DNA of 64,000 nucleotides from JAGVJT01 sp964513205 (GTDB lineage Bacteria > Pseudomonadota > Gammaproteobacteria > Legionellales > Legionellaceae): assembly GCA_964513205.1 (NCBI GenBank), contig CAZELP010000004.1, positions 66,183 through 130,182 of the forward strand, read 5' to 3'. Each line of letters starts with the position of its first letter. Within the stretch, counting starts at the first letter, position 1. The notes beneath the pieces were generated by a model. That model was given only the letters and a program-made list of their open reading frames with translations, searched no databases and was not told the DNA's origin. Made by a program: the position numbers and the translations under genes. Below, one piece after another: positions 9,441 through 19,057 of the stretch.

Positions 9441-11792
9441 TTAACATTTAATCGAAATTGTTGCGAATGCGTGACCCAAGTCAACTGTCTCTGGCCATGC
9501 GTTCGCGACCCAAACTGCACCTTGAGCGATCCGCTCATCGCGCTTAAGGGGCAATGTTATCTCAATATCTCCCTGAGATACAGTAGCAACATCACCTAAT
9601 TTTAATGCTTCTGCCGTCAATGGATGAATCTTAATATGCACTGGGTCTGCAGCACCGCATGTTTGCAAGGCATTTGCATGACGGACGATGGCATCCACTC
9701 GATATAATGGCCACACACCAATTCTATCAAGTTGACTATTTGATTCAGGCAACGCATCCGGGTAAAAACATACCGAGGGTTTAGGAGACGCAACCGCAAG
9801 CTCCGCCTGCAGTGCATTTAAAACACTGGCAGTAGAATCAAATTCAAAGCCACACAATTGAAATAAATTACCAAGAACACGTAAGACTTTCCAAGCCGGT
9901 CTTGCCTCTCCAACCGGAGGAACTGCACCCTGTACCGTTTGCCAAGTTAAATCAACATTCACATACGTTCCAGAAGTTTCAGCGAAGAGTCCTATTGGCA
10001 AAATCACATCAGCATATTCTTGAATAGATTCGTGCATAAAACCAGTTAGTGCAACAACAAATTCTGCAGCTAACATCGCTTGTCTGGCCTGATGAGGATT
10101 TGAAAAATCAGAAGCAGGATCGACATTTAATAGCACATACGCCTTGGATTTTTTTTCCAACGCACGCACAACATCCAGGCCAGGCTCATCCACATCAACA
10201 CCACCGGCAATACGATGAGGCAAAGCACCTGCAATCCAAGCACCTGCACTGTTTGCGCCGGCAGTCAAATGAAGATGGCGAGCACCACTCAGACGCGCGA
10301 TCCATTCTAATAAAGTACGAAGTAAAGCCGCTTCAGGATGATTTTCAATTGTGGCGCCCGTGATGATACAGCTTTTTGATTTTTTCAACGCTTTGGCGAT
10401 TACTTTCGTGTTTGCATCAGCTTTCACACCTTTCAATAACAATGCCAGCTCTTCTGGCACTTCATCTTTTTTAGTTAAAAGTGCGACGACCAAAGCGGCC
10501 AATTGTTTGGGAAATTGGCTAGGTGCAACAGTTTGATGAGCAGCCCAAGAAAGGTGTAAGGTATCTTCAACTGCATTTAAACCACAAACAACAGCGCCAT
10601 TTTTGGCGGCCTTTCTAACACGAACCGCAGCGAGTGGAACTTCGCGGGACAATTCGCAACCCGCAATGAAAATTGTTTCTTGTGATGATAACTCAGCGAA
10701 AGGCAGCGTACTCGTCGGCATTGAAGGTCTTAATGCCTGATCGCGAAAATCCGTTTGCTGAAGACGGTGATCAATGTTATGAACTCCTAACCCACGCATC
10801 AGACGCTGCAATAAATAGTATTCTTCTACTGTTTGAGACATCGAAGAGAATGCACTGATTTCACCAGGACCGTAAGCACCCAAAATCTTGCTTAAACCCT
10901 CTTTTGCGTGCTGAAGAGCAGTTTGCCAATCTACCGCAATCCATTGCCCATTTTTCTTGATCATAGGAGTCTTGGCGCGAGCTTCGCTGTTCATTCCAAG
11001 ATAACTAAAACGATCTCTATCCGAAAGCCAAGTTTCATTCAAAGTTTCACATTCTCTTGGTACAACGCGCATGACACGAGAACCGCGTGTGTGAAAATAA
11101 ACATTCGAACCCAAGCAATCGTGAGGAGCAACGCCCTCATGTTGAGTCAACTCCCAAGGTCTCGCCGTAAAACGATAAGGCTTAGAGGTCAACGCACCAA
11201 CCGGACATAAGTCAATGATATTTGCAGAAATTTCAGACTGCATGCTGTGTTCAACATATGTGCTAATATGAACTTTTTCTCCACGACCAATACCACCTAA
11301 CTCAGGCAGACCGGCTATTTCCTCTCCAAATCGAACGCACCTTGTACAATGAATGCATCGAGTCATCTCTGTGGCAACCAAGGGCCCCAAATTGTCATCA
11401 TCAACAGCGCGCTTTGTTTCGGTATAAGAAGAATTAGAGTGACCATACCCCATGGAAACATCTTGAAGCTCGCATTCACCGCCTTGATCACATATAGGAC
11501 AATCCAATGGGTGATTAATTAACAAAAAATCCATGACCGCTTGCTGTGAACGAATCGCTGCATCAGATTGCGTAAAGATTTTCATGCCATCTGTAATAGG
11601 CGTCGCACAAGCAGGAACTGTTTTTTTAGAACCCTCCAGCTCAACCAAACACATGCGACAATTGGCTGCAATAGATAATTTTTTATGATAACAAAAACGC
11701 GGAATATGGATATGCGCCTCATCTGCGACTTCGATGATCATTTTACCGTTTTCGGCATCAAACTTTTTACCGTTAATCTCAATGGTTGCCAT
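9441..11792 (-). CDS. nuoG: NADH-quinone oxidoreductase subunit G
   Basis: Largest peripheral subunit of complex I (783 aa). The N-terminal 2Fe-2S ferredoxin domain is shown by CRMCLVELEG and later CATP; then come the His/Cys 4Fe-4S region (CPICDQGGECELQD) and CTRCVRFGEEIAG. A molybdopterin-oxidoreductase-like domain follows; the extra N7 cluster motif of the E. coli protein is not evident. The frame is open for 14 more codons upstream (to 11834), but the ATG at 11792 begins the conserved MATIEINGKKF and has AAAGG about 9 bases before it. It overlaps the end of nuoF by 14 bases. Confidence 0.96.
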   Translation of the reverse strand: MATIEINGKKFDAENGKMIIEVADEAHIHIPRFCYHKKLSIAANCRMCLVELEGSKKTVPACATPITDGMKIFTQSDAAIRSQQAVMDFLLINHPLDCPICDQGGECELQDVSMGYGHSNSSYTETKRAVDDDNLGPLVATEMTRCIHCTRCVRFGEEIAGLPELGGIGRGEKVHISTYVEHSMQSEISANIIDLCPVGALTSKPYRFTARPWELTQHEGVAPHDCLGSNVYFHTRGSRVMRVVPRECETLNETWLSDRDRFSYLGMNSEARAKTPMIKKNGQWIAVDWQTALQHAKEGLSKILGAYGPGEISAFSSMSQTVEEYYLLQRLMRGLGVHNIDHRLQQTDFRDQALRPSMPTSTLPFAELSSQETIFIAGCELSREVPLAAVRVRKAAKNGAVVCGLNAVEDTLHLSWAAHQTVAPSQFPKQLAALVVALLTKKDEVPEELALLLKGVKADANTKVIAKALKKSKSCIITGATIENHPEAALLRTLLEWIARLSGARHLHLTAGANSAGAWIAGALPHRIAGGVDVDEPGLDVVRALEKKSKAYVLLNVDPASDFSNPHQARQAMLAAEFVVALTGFMHESIQEYADVILPIGLFAETSGTYVNVDLTWQTVQGAVPPVGEARPAWKVLRVLGNLFQLCGFEFDSTASVLNALQAELAVASPKPSVCFYPDALPESNSQLDRIGVWPLYRVDAIVRHANALQTCGAADPVHIKIHPLTAEALKLGDVATVSQGDIEITLPLKRDERIAQGAVWVANAWPETVDLGHAFATISIKC

Positions 11793-13068
11793 TCTGTGTG
11801 ACCTTTGAACGTTTATGCTGAATAAAATAGTCAAACTCTTCGTAAAAATGCTTCACAAAGCTTTGCACAGGCCATGCGGCCGCTTCACCAAGGGCACAAA
11901 TGGTACGCCCTTCAATATTATTGGCGACATTCACCAGTTTTTCGATGTCACCAGGCTCACCATGTCCTGCTAAAATGCGATGAAGCAAGCGAACCAACCA
12001 ACCCGTCCCTTCTCGACATGGCGTACATTGGCCGCAAGACTCATCCATATAAAATTCAGAAATGCGATAGAGAGCATCAACCATACAAGTGGTTTCGTCC
12101 ATGATAATCACTGCACCTGAACCAAGACCTGAACCCGCTTTCTGAATGCTATCGTAGTCCATATCCAACGTCATCATGATGTCACCGGGAATAACGGGCA
12201 TCGAAGTGCCTCCAGGAATGACCGCTTTTAAACGGCGTCCACCTGAAACACCACCGGCAAGCTCAAGTAAAGTCTTAAATGGCGTGCCAAGAGGAATTTC
12301 AATATTCAAAGGTTTATTGACATGTCCGCTGACACTAAAGCATTTTGTGCCACCATTGTTGGGCTTACCTAATCCTAAAAACCATTCAGCGCCTTTTTCT
12401 AAAATAACAGGGACAGAAGCAAAAGTTTCAGTATTGTTAATGGTGGTTGGTTTGCCATACAACCCATGATTTGCTGGGAAAGGCGGTTTGAAACGAGGCA
12501 TTCCCTTTTTACCTTCTAAGGAATTTAAAAGCGCTGTTTCTTCTCCACAGATATACGCACCTGCACCAAGATGGTTATGCAAATCAAAGCTAATTCCAGA
12601 GTCCGCAATATTCTGTCCGAGCAATCCGGCTGCATATGCTTCTTTTAGCGCTTCTTCGACACGAAGATAAGGTTCCCAAAATTCGCCGCGAATGTAATTA
12701 TACCCAACAGAAGCGCCCATGACGTAACCGGCAATGGCCATACCTTCAATAAGCTGATGAGGGTTGTAGCGGAGAATATCACGATCTTTACAAGTACCAG
12801 GCTCACCCTCATCGGAATTACAAACCACATACTTATCAACAGGGGCATTACGATTCATGAAGCTCCACTTTAACCCCGTCGGGAAGCCAGCACCACCTCG
12901 CCCTCTTAATGAGGATTTTTTCAAAGCATCAATAATGACTTCTGGTGGCGTTTCTTCTTTCAATATCTTTCGCCAAGTACTGTATCCACCTAATCCTTCA
13001 TAAGTGCTCAACGCCCACGGTGTTTCGAAACTGAGCGTGCGATAACACACTTGATTGACTTCAATCAT
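11779..13068 (-). CDS. nuoF: NADH-quinone oxidoreductase subunit F (NADH/FMN/4Fe-4S)
   Basis: NADH-oxidising subunit of complex I, with the FMN and cluster N3. The 429-aa protein shows the nucleotide-binding GRGGAGFPTGLKW near residues 55-67, the FMN-region NSDEGEPGTCKDRDI, and the cluster ligands ESCGQCTPCREG with a fourth Cys in ICALGEAAAWPV near the end. Length is typical. Translation is probably coupled to nuoG by the 14-base overlap. Confidence 0.97.
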   Translation of the reverse strand: MIEVNQVCYRTLSFETPWALSTYEGLGGYSTWRKILKEETPPEVIIDALKKSSLRGRGGAGFPTGLKWSFMNRNAPVDKYVVCNSDEGEPGTCKDRDILRYNPHQLIEGMAIAGYVMGASVGYNYIRGEFWEPYLRVEEALKEAYAAGLLGQNIADSGISFDLHNHLGAGAYICGEETALLNSLEGKKGMPRFKPPFPANHGLYGKPTTINNTETFASVPVILEKGAEWFLGLGKPNNGGTKCFSVSGHVNKPLNIEIPLGTPFKTLLELAGGVSGGRRLKAVIPGGTSMPVIPGDIMMTLDMDYDSIQKAGSGLGSGAVIIMDETTCMVDALYRISEFYMDESCGQCTPCREGTGWLVRLLHRILAGHGEPGDIEKLVNVANNIEGRTICALGEAAAWPVQSFVKHFYEEFDYFIQHKRSKVTQNGNH

Positions 13069-13089
13069 CGCTTTAACCCTTCTTACGGT

Positions 13090-13590
13090 TTATTCATACT
13101 GCGCCAAAATCTCATCCAAAACTTCAGGAGTAAGATGTTCGTGATAATTTTTATCGATTTGCATCATTGGCGCATTTACACAAGCACCAAGACATTCGAC
13201 ACTACGCAATGTAAATCGCCCATCAGGCGTTGTCTGTCCAAGCTCAATGCCCATTTTATCTTGTAGTGCTTGAACAATTTTATCGGACTGTTTTAATTTG
13301 CAAGAAATGTTGGTGCACACATTCACACAATGCCGTCCAACAGGCTTTTTCTCATACATGGTATAAAAAGATGCCACTTGATAAACAGCGATCGGCGGCA
13401 TTTCCAGATACTGTGCAACAGCATCCATCGCGGCGTCAGTCAGATAACCTTGCTCTTCTTGGACAACCATCAACGCACGCATAACGGCGGATTGTTTTTT
13501 TTCAGGCGGATATTTAGCCACCCATCGTTCGATTTCAGCAAAACCTTCTGCTGAAACGTAGTCATGAATTAATTTTACTGAATCAGACAT
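13090..13590 (-). CDS. nuoE: NADH-quinone oxidoreductase subunit E (2Fe-2S)
   Basis: Thioredoxin-fold subunit carrying cluster N1a beside the FMN site of NuoF. The four ligands are visible in CTNISC and CLGAC. The frame extends upstream to 13701 inside nuoD, but the ATG at 13590 gives the normal 166-aa length and has AAGG about 8 bases upstream. It lies between nuoD (22-base gap) and nuoF (21-base gap). Confidence 0.95.
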   Translation of the reverse strand: MSDSVKLIHDYVSAEGFAEIERWVAKYPPEKKQSAVMRALMVVQEEQGYLTDAAMDAVAQYLEMPPIAVYQVASFYTMYEKKPVGRHCVNVCTNISCKLKQSDKIVQALQDKMGIELGQTTPDGRFTLRSVECLGACVNAPMMQIDKNYHEHLTPEVLDEILAQYE

Positions 13591-13612
13591 GTCTCGACCT
13601 TTTTTGTCATCA

Positions 13613-14866
13613 TTATCGGTCAATTTCACCGAATACAATATCTTGGCTTGCCAAAATTGCCACACCATCCGCGAGCATATGCCCACGCACCATCTCATCA
13701 TAGCCCGCTAAATGCGCGAAGCCTGGTGCACGAATTTTCATTCGATACGGCTTGTTTGCGCCATCCGAAACAAGATAAATACCAAACTCACCCTTTGGTG
13801 CTTCAACTGCTGAGTAGACTTCGCCCGGAGGAAGACTGAATCCTTCGGTATACAGTTTAAAATGGTGTATCAAGGCCTCCATGTCTTCTTTCATTTCGGC
13901 ACGTTTGGGAGGGGTCACTTTGTGACAAGATGATTTCACAGGACCAGGATTTTTGCGTAACCATTCAATACACTGACGAATAATTCGATTTGACTGACGC
14001 ATTTCTTCAACACGAACAAGATATCGCGCGTAACAATCACCTGTTTTACCAACTGGAATATCAAAATCGACTTTATCATAAGCGGCATAAGTTTGTTTTT
14101 TACGCAAATCCCAAGCCACACCGGAAGCACGCAACATGGGGCCGGTAAAACCGAAGCTCAGAGCTTGCTCAGGAGTCACGACGCCGATATCAACTGTTCG
14201 TTGTTTCCAAATACGATTGTCAGTCAGTAAAGTCTCATACTCATCCACACATTTAGGGAAACGCTCTGTAAACGCCCAAAGAAAATCAAGCAGACTCCCT
14301 TGTCGATGTTCATTCAATTTATCGACTTCACGCTCATTATGCCAACGAGAAACTTTGTATTGAGGCATCGTATCAGGCAAATCACGAGCAACCCCTCCTG
14401 GCCGATAATATGTCGCATGCATCCTGGCACCAGAAACTGCTTCATAACAATCAAATAAATCCTCTCGCTCTCTAAAGCAGTATAGAAAAACCGTCATTGC
14501 ACCGATGTCGAGTGCTGTCGCGCCTAACCAAAGTAAGTGGTTTAGGATACGCGTCACCTCGTCAAACATCGTACGAATATAATGCGCTCGAAGGGGGACA
14601 TCTACTCCCAGCAATTGTTCAATGGCACGAACATAAGCATGCTCATTACACATCATGGAGACGTAATCAAGACGGTCCATATAACCGATATTGTGTAAAT
14701 AGGGTTTCGTCTCCGCCAGTTTTTCTGTTGCGCGATGAAGCAAGCCAATATGCGGATCAGCACGAACAATTGTCTCACCCTCAAGCTCAAGAACTAGACG
14801 TAAAACACCGTGGGCAGCAGGATGCTGTGGACCAAAATTTAGAGTGTATTGTTGCAACTCAATCAC
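13613..14866 (-). CDS. nuoD: NADH-quinone oxidoreductase subunit D
   Basis: The 49-kDa-type subunit, related to NiFe hydrogenase large subunits, that forms the quinone-binding pocket with NuoB. The 417-aa protein starts with FGPQHPAAHGVLRL, whose His residues line the quinone site, and ends with the conserved DIVFGEIDR. It is a separate protein, not a NuoCD fusion as in E. coli. It overlaps the end of nuoC by 8 bases. Confidence 0.97.
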   Translation of the reverse strand: MIELQQYTLNFGPQHPAAHGVLRLVLELEGETIVRADPHIGLLHRATEKLAETKPYLHNIGYMDRLDYVSMMCNEHAYVRAIEQLLGVDVPLRAHYIRTMFDEVTRILNHLLWLGATALDIGAMTVFLYCFREREDLFDCYEAVSGARMHATYYRPGGVARDLPDTMPQYKVSRWHNEREVDKLNEHRQGSLLDFLWAFTERFPKCVDEYETLLTDNRIWKQRTVDIGVVTPEQALSFGFTGPMLRASGVAWDLRKKQTYAAYDKVDFDIPVGKTGDCYARYLVRVEEMRQSNRIIRQCIEWLRKNPGPVKSSCHKVTPPKRAEMKEDMEALIHHFKLYTEGFSLPPGEVYSAVEAPKGEFGIYLVSDGANKPYRMKIRAPGFAHLAGYDEMVRGHMLADGVAILASQDIVFGEIDR

Positions 14867-15548
14867 GACACAGCTCCTTTTTATCCAAATAACGATTGTC
14901 TTCTCTCACCACACGCGGAACAGTAACACGAGGAGCAATATCAACAGGCTCATAAATTACCTTCTGATGGGCTGCATCGTAGCGCATTTCAACATACCCG
15001 CTTAGTGGGAAATCTTTACGGAATGGATGCCCGATAAAGCCGTAATCAGTTAAAATACGACGAAGGTCTGGATGTCCGTCAAATAAAATACCAAACATGT
15101 CATACACTTCACGTTCATACCAATTGGCACTTTTCCAAAGCAAATGCACAGAAGGGACAATCAGATGCGTTTCATCTAAATAAGTCTTAACACGAATACG
15201 GTGATTTTTTACAGTGGATAAGAGATGATATACGACAGCAAATCTAGCTTTACTGTTTTCTTCGGTTGAAGCGTCCACAGAAACTGCACGAGAAAATCCT
15301 TGTGTTGTTGCCGCATCCGTATCCCAATCAGAATGACCATAACGAAGATAATCCACCGCTGTGACGTCGATGAGTTGGTCAAATTGGAAGCTTTTTTTGT
15401 CTTTTAGAGTCGATAAGACAGCATATAAAGAGGCATGCTCGCAAGTCAATGTTACTTCTGCATGTGCGTGAACAATCGCACACGACTCACTCCACTGCGC
15501 CTCTAGCGCCTGTATCAACTTTTCTGTTTTTGTCATGTTAGAACCCAT
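14859..15548 (-). CDS. nuoC: NADH-quinone oxidoreductase subunit C
   Basis: The 30-kDa-type peripheral subunit of complex I (229 aa). The family signature is present as WYEREVYDMFGILFDGHPDL with the following RRILTDYGF and HPFRKDFPLSG. The ATG at 15548 follows the nuoB stop directly; an in-frame ATG four codons later (15536) is an alternative. Translational coupling with nuoB is likely. Confidence 0.96.
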   Translation of the reverse strand: MGSNMTKTEKLIQALEAQWSESCAIVHAHAEVTLTCEHASLYAVLSTLKDKKSFQFDQLIDVTAVDYLRYGHSDWDTDAATTQGFSRAVSVDASTEENSKARFAVVYHLLSTVKNHRIRVKTYLDETHLIVPSVHLLWKSANWYEREVYDMFGILFDGHPDLRRILTDYGFIGHPFRKDFPLSGYVEMRYDAAHQKVIYEPVDIAPRVTVPRVVREDNRYLDKKELCRD

Positions 15549-16025
15549 TTATGCTTCTATCACTGATCTTTTTTTAATTTTGTTTTGCAATTGAATAATT
15601 CCGTACAACAACGCCTCTGCTGTTGGAGGACAGCCGGGCACATAAATATCTACAGGAACGATTCTGTCGCAACCTCGCACTACAGAGTAGGAATAATGAT
15701 AATACCCACCTCCATTTGCACACGACCCCATTGAAATGACCCATCTGGGTTCTGCCATTTGATCGTAAACTTTACGAAGTGCTGGTGCCATTTTATTACA
15801 TAATGTCCCCGCTACGATCATGACGTCAGATTGACGAGGACTGGGACGAAAAATAACGCCGAAACGGTCTAAATCGTAGCGCGAAGCCCCCACGTGCATC
15901 ATCTCAACAGCACAACAAGCAAGACCAAAAGACATGGGCCACATTGAGCCACTTCTTGCCCATCCGACAAGTTTTTCAACTGATGTTGTGACAAAACCTT
16001 TTTCTTTAAATTCTGTGACTGACAT
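15549..16025 (-). CDS. nuoB: NADH-quinone oxidoreductase subunit B (cluster N2)
   Basis: Carries the terminal 4Fe-4S cluster N2 that reduces quinone. The 158-aa protein shows the tandem Cys pair in GLACCAVEMMH, then GTLCNKMAP, GSCANGGGYYHYSYSVVRGC and VDIYVPGCPP. Length is typical. It lies 33 bases after nuoA and abuts nuoC. Confidence 0.97.
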   Translation of the reverse strand: MSVTEFKEKGFVTTSVEKLVGWARSGSMWPMSFGLACCAVEMMHVGASRYDLDRFGVIFRPSPRQSDVMIVAGTLCNKMAPALRKVYDQMAEPRWVISMGSCANGGGYYHYSYSVVRGCDRIVPVDIYVPGCPPTAEALLYGIIQLQNKIKKRSVIEA

Positions 16026-16058
16026 GATGATATGCCTTGTGTATTCTAAAAACTAATT

Positions 16059-16415
16059 TTATTCCCACTCAAGCGCACCGCGCTTCCACTCATAGATAAA
16101 ACCAACCACGAGGATCCCCAAAAAGACCATCATTGCCGAAAAACCAAACCATCCTAGTTTTCGCAGAGCCAATCCCCAAGGGAAAAAGAAAGCCGTTTCC
16201 AAATCAAAAATGATAAACAAAATGGCAACAAGATAAAAACGGACATCAAATGGGATGCGAGCATTTTCAAACTCAGGAAATCCACATTCATAAGGTGCAT
16301 TTTTTTCTGCATCAGGACGATTCACAGAAAACAGCGACCCAGCGCCAAGCATAGCCAAACCCAGCACCAAACCAATCAAAATAAAGACAAGCACAGGTAA
16401 ATAATTGGTTAACAT
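16059..16415 (-). CDS. nuoA: NADH-quinone oxidoreductase subunit A
   Basis: Three-helix membrane subunit near the quinone chamber (118 aa). The family segments are NAPYECGFPEFENARIPFDV, with the loop Cys, and FDLETAFFFPWG. It is the first gene of the nuo cluster. The 138 bases between it and the upstream tRNA-Leu gene may hold a nuo promoter; I could not pick out a convincing one. Confidence 0.96.
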   Translation of the reverse strand: MLTNYLPVLVFILIGLVLGLAMLGAGSLFSVNRPDAEKNAPYECGFPEFENARIPFDVRFYLVAILFIIFDLETAFFFPWGLALRKLGWFGFSAMMVFLGILVVGFIYEWKRGALEWE

Positions 16416-16553
16416 AACCTCGCCTTATATGAACCTTAGAACATGAACGAAAATTTTTGAAATATTTACTTCACAAACTCTGTACAAAAAACAACACCCA
16501 AAGATGTTAACAAAAAACTGTGGCATCTGCTTTGCTGGTCTAGCATCACAAGA

Positions 16554-16638
16554 TGGTACCGAAGGTCGGACTCGAACCGACACGGCTTGCGCCACCGCCC
16601 CCTCAAGACGGCGTGTCTACCAATTCCACCACTTCGGC
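16554..16638 (-). tRNA. leuU: tRNA-Leu (anticodon GAG)
   Basis: The minus strand folds as a class II tRNA: acceptor GCCGAAG pairing with the strand before TACCA, the Leu D-arm GGTGGAATTGGTAGACAC, an anticodon loop TTGAGGG giving GAG, a variable arm, TTCGAGTCC in the T-loop region, and an encoded CCA at 16556-16554. Its 5' end abuts the secG stop. E. coli likewise has a tRNA-Leu(GAG) gene (leuU) just after secG, so this junction looks ancestral. The tRNA is probably cut from a longer secG transcript. Confidence 0.95.
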
Positions 16639-16953
16639 TTACTCTTTCGTATGACTCTCTACAGGCATGGGTATACTCGACTCAACACTCGAAGGGAGAG
16701 CAAGTTCGTTTCGTGACTTATATTGTTTGGCCACAAGCGCAGACAACAACAAACTGGTCACAAAAAACCCCAACGCCAAACCACCTGTTAGTTTAAATAA
16801 AAAGCGGCCAGTTCCTTGGCTTCCAAATACGGTGCCTGACGCACCTGAGCCAAAACCAGCACCGACATCCGCACCTTTGCCATGTTGAATTAAAACAAGC
16901 CCAATCAAAACGATTGCGATGCAAATATGCAAAATCACTAACAGTTGGTACAT
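16639..16953 (-). CDS. secG: Preprotein translocase subunit SecG
   Basis: Small two-helix subunit of the SecYEG channel (104 aa). The first helix, the conserved loop VLIQHGKGADVGAGFGSGAS and the second helix are all present, followed by a short polar tail. It overlaps the end of tpiA by 16 bases and its stop abuts the tRNA-Leu gene, the common tpiA-secG-tRNA arrangement of gammaproteobacteria. Confidence 0.95.
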   Translation of the reverse strand: MYQLLVILHICIAIVLIGLVLIQHGKGADVGAGFGSGASGTVFGSQGTGRFLFKLTGGLALGFFVTSLLLSALVAKQYKSRNELALPSSVESSIPMPVESHTKE

Positions 16954-17687
16954 TTTACAATTTCCAAAAACGACTCAGCCCGCAATGATGCACCACCCAC
17001 CAAGCCGCCGTCAATATTGGACATGGAAAACAAGGCGTGTGCATTTTTTTCATTTACACTTCCACCATATACAATCGGCAGTGAGAGTGCACTTTCTGCA
17101 TCAACACTTGCAACCAAATCACGAATAAAAGCATGAACATGTTCTGCTTCTTCGGGTGTTGCAGTTTTCCCGGTACCAATAGCCCAAACAGGCTCATAGG
17201 CAATGATACATTGCTTAAAATCAGTCTCGCGCTCATCTAAAATAGCACGAATCTGACGCTCTATAATTTGCTCAGTAAGACCTTTTTCTCGCTCGTCTAA
17301 CGTCTCACCTACGCAAAGAACGGGTATCATACCATGATCTTTCGTTTGGTGGAATTTTTCTGCAACAATTTTTTCACTTTCATTAAAAAATTGTCGACGT
17401 TCGGAGTGGCCCACCAAAACATACTGAGCACCGTATTCTTTTAACATATTCACAGAATGCTCCCCGGTATACGCTCCCTCTTCTTTGGCAGAAGCATTTT
17501 GAGCGCCGAACATCACTGGCGTATGTTCAAGTATGGTTTGTGTTAAAGGGAGATAAATCGCAGGAGGAAAGACCACACATTGCGCATCAGTCTGCGGAAA
17601 AGATTCGACGATTTCAGTCAGTAGACGCTGAACAAAATCTTTTGAGCCATGCATTTTCCAATTGCCCATTACCCATTTCAATCTCAT
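16938..17687 (-). CDS. tpiA: Triosephosphate isomerase
   Basis: Interconverts dihydroxyacetone phosphate and glyceraldehyde 3-phosphate in the cytoplasm. The 249-aa protein has the N-terminal GNWKMHGS with the catalytic Lys, VLVGHSERRQFF with the catalytic His, and the active-site YEPVWAIGTGKTATPE with the catalytic Glu and flexible loop 6, then the phosphate-binding YGGSVNEKNA. It overlaps glmM by 4 bases and secG by 16, indicating coupled translation. Confidence 0.97.
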   Translation of the reverse strand: MRLKWVMGNWKMHGSKDFVQRLLTEIVESFPQTDAQCVVFPPAIYLPLTQTILEHTPVMFGAQNASAKEEGAYTGEHSVNMLKEYGAQYVLVGHSERRQFFNESEKIVAEKFHQTKDHGMIPVLCVGETLDEREKGLTEQIIERQIRAILDERETDFKQCIIAYEPVWAIGTGKTATPEEAEHVHAFIRDLVASVDAESALSLPIVYGGSVNEKNAHALFSMSNIDGGLVGGASLRAESFLEIVKCTNC

Positions 17688-19057
17688 GCATTCACCTTTC
17701 TATTTTTTTCTTTGGTGGAATTTTGAATCGATAAAATGTCATCCATAAATTGTTGTGCTTTGGACTTGATGTCATCTAAATCACGACCCTCTACCATAAT
17801 GCGCAACACAGGCTCCGTTCCAGATGGACGCAATATGACTCGACCTTCTCCTGCTAATGATTGAGTCAATGCATCTAAATGCTTTCCAACACGCTCATCT
17901 TTCACCAAAGCTTTAGCATGATCTGTTTTTAAATTTAAAAGCACTTGTGGTAATAAAGACATTCCACTGCAAAGACTGGAAAGAGAGCGGTCTTGTTTGA
18001 TCATCATTGACATAACTTGCAGTGCCGCGACGATACCATCACCTGTTGTGGTTTTATCCAAACAGACGATATGACCTGAAGGCTCGCCACCAATACGCCA
18101 ATCTAGCTTTTTTAACGTTTCCATCACGTAACGATCGCCAACAGCAGAGCGTACAAATGGAATTTTCATGGCCGCTAAAGCAAGTTCTAAACCATAATTA
18201 CTCATTTCTGTACCCACAATACCGCCCTGAAGCACACCGCGTTTTTGGCGATCTTGAGCTAACATGTACAGTACTTGGTCGCCATTCACCAACTCTCCTG
18301 CCGCATTGACTAAAATGAGACGATCGCCATCTCCATCCAATGCCACACCAAGATCGGCCTGATGCTCAAGGACTTGCTGCTGCAACAGTTCAGGTGCAGT
18401 CGAGCCTACTCCGCGATTGATATTAAAACCATCCGGTTTATTTCCTATCGCAATAACCTCAGCCCCTAATTCAGAAAATACATTCGGTGCAATGTGATAT
18501 GTCGCACCGTGAGCGCAATCAACGACAATTTTTAATCCCAATAGTCGCGATAAAGAGGGTATTGTTGATTTACAAAATTCGATATAACGCCCAGGAGCAT
18601 CATTCACCCGTGACGCTTTTCCAAGCTGGGCGGAATCAACTGTGACTAATTTTTTATCTAATTCTTCTTCTATTGCACGTTCTATTGCATCATCAAGTTT
18701 GGTTCCTTCGGCAGAAAAAAACTTAACACCATTGTCTTCAAATGGATTGTGAGAAGCGCTAATCACAATGCCTGCACTTGCGCGCAAAGTTTGTGTGAGA
18801 TATGCAACAGCCGGTGTTGGCATAGGGCCTAACAAGCGAACATCCGCACCAGCCGCAGATAAACCGGCCTCTAAAGCCGACTCTAACATATAGCCAGAAA
18901 CCCTGGTGTCTTTGCCAATCAATACTTTTTGACGAGCGCCATTGCGAAGAACACGCCCAACCGCCCATCCTAATTTCAGCATGAACTCAGGATTAATAGT
19001 CGATGATCCAACACGCCCTCGAATACCATCTGTACCAAAATATTTTCGTTGACTCAT
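17684..19057 (-). CDS. glmM: Phosphoglucosamine mutase
   Basis: Converts glucosamine 6-phosphate to glucosamine 1-phosphate for UDP-GlcNAc, peptidoglycan and LPS synthesis. The 457-aa protein carries FGTDGIRG at the start, the phosphoserine loop ISASHNPFEDNGVKFF, the metal-binding DGDGDRLI, the sugar-binding GGEPSGHIV and the phosphate-binding RPSGTEP. Length is standard. It overlaps folP and tpiA by 4 bases each. The ftsH-folP-glmM order is shared with E. coli. Confidence 0.97.
   Translation of the reverse strand: MSQRKYFGTDGIRGRVGSSTINPEFMLKLGWAVGRVLRNGARQKVLIGKDTRVSGYMLESALEAGLSAAGADVRLLGPMPTPAVAYLTQTLRASAGIVISASHNPFEDNGVKFFSAEGTKLDDAIERAIEEELDKKLVTVDSAQLGKASRVNDAPGRYIEFCKSTIPSLSRLLGLKIVVDCAHGATYHIAPNVFSELGAEVIAIGNKPDGFNINRGVGSTAPELLQQQVLEHQADLGVALDGDGDRLILVNAAGELVNGDQVLYMLAQDRQKRGVLQGGIVGTEMSNYGLELALAAMKIPFVRSAVGDRYVMETLKKLDWRIGGEPSGHIVCLDKTTTGDGIVAALQVMSMMIKQDRSLSSLCSGMSLLPQVLLNLKTDHAKALVKDERVGKHLDALTQSLAGEGRVILRPSGTEPVLRIMVEGRDLDDIKSKAQQFMDDILSIQNSTKEKNRKVNA

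Noticed and set aside
9441..11834. 14-codon N-terminal extension of NuoG
   Set aside because: It lies within nuoF, and family similarity and a ribosome site begin at the ATG at 11792.
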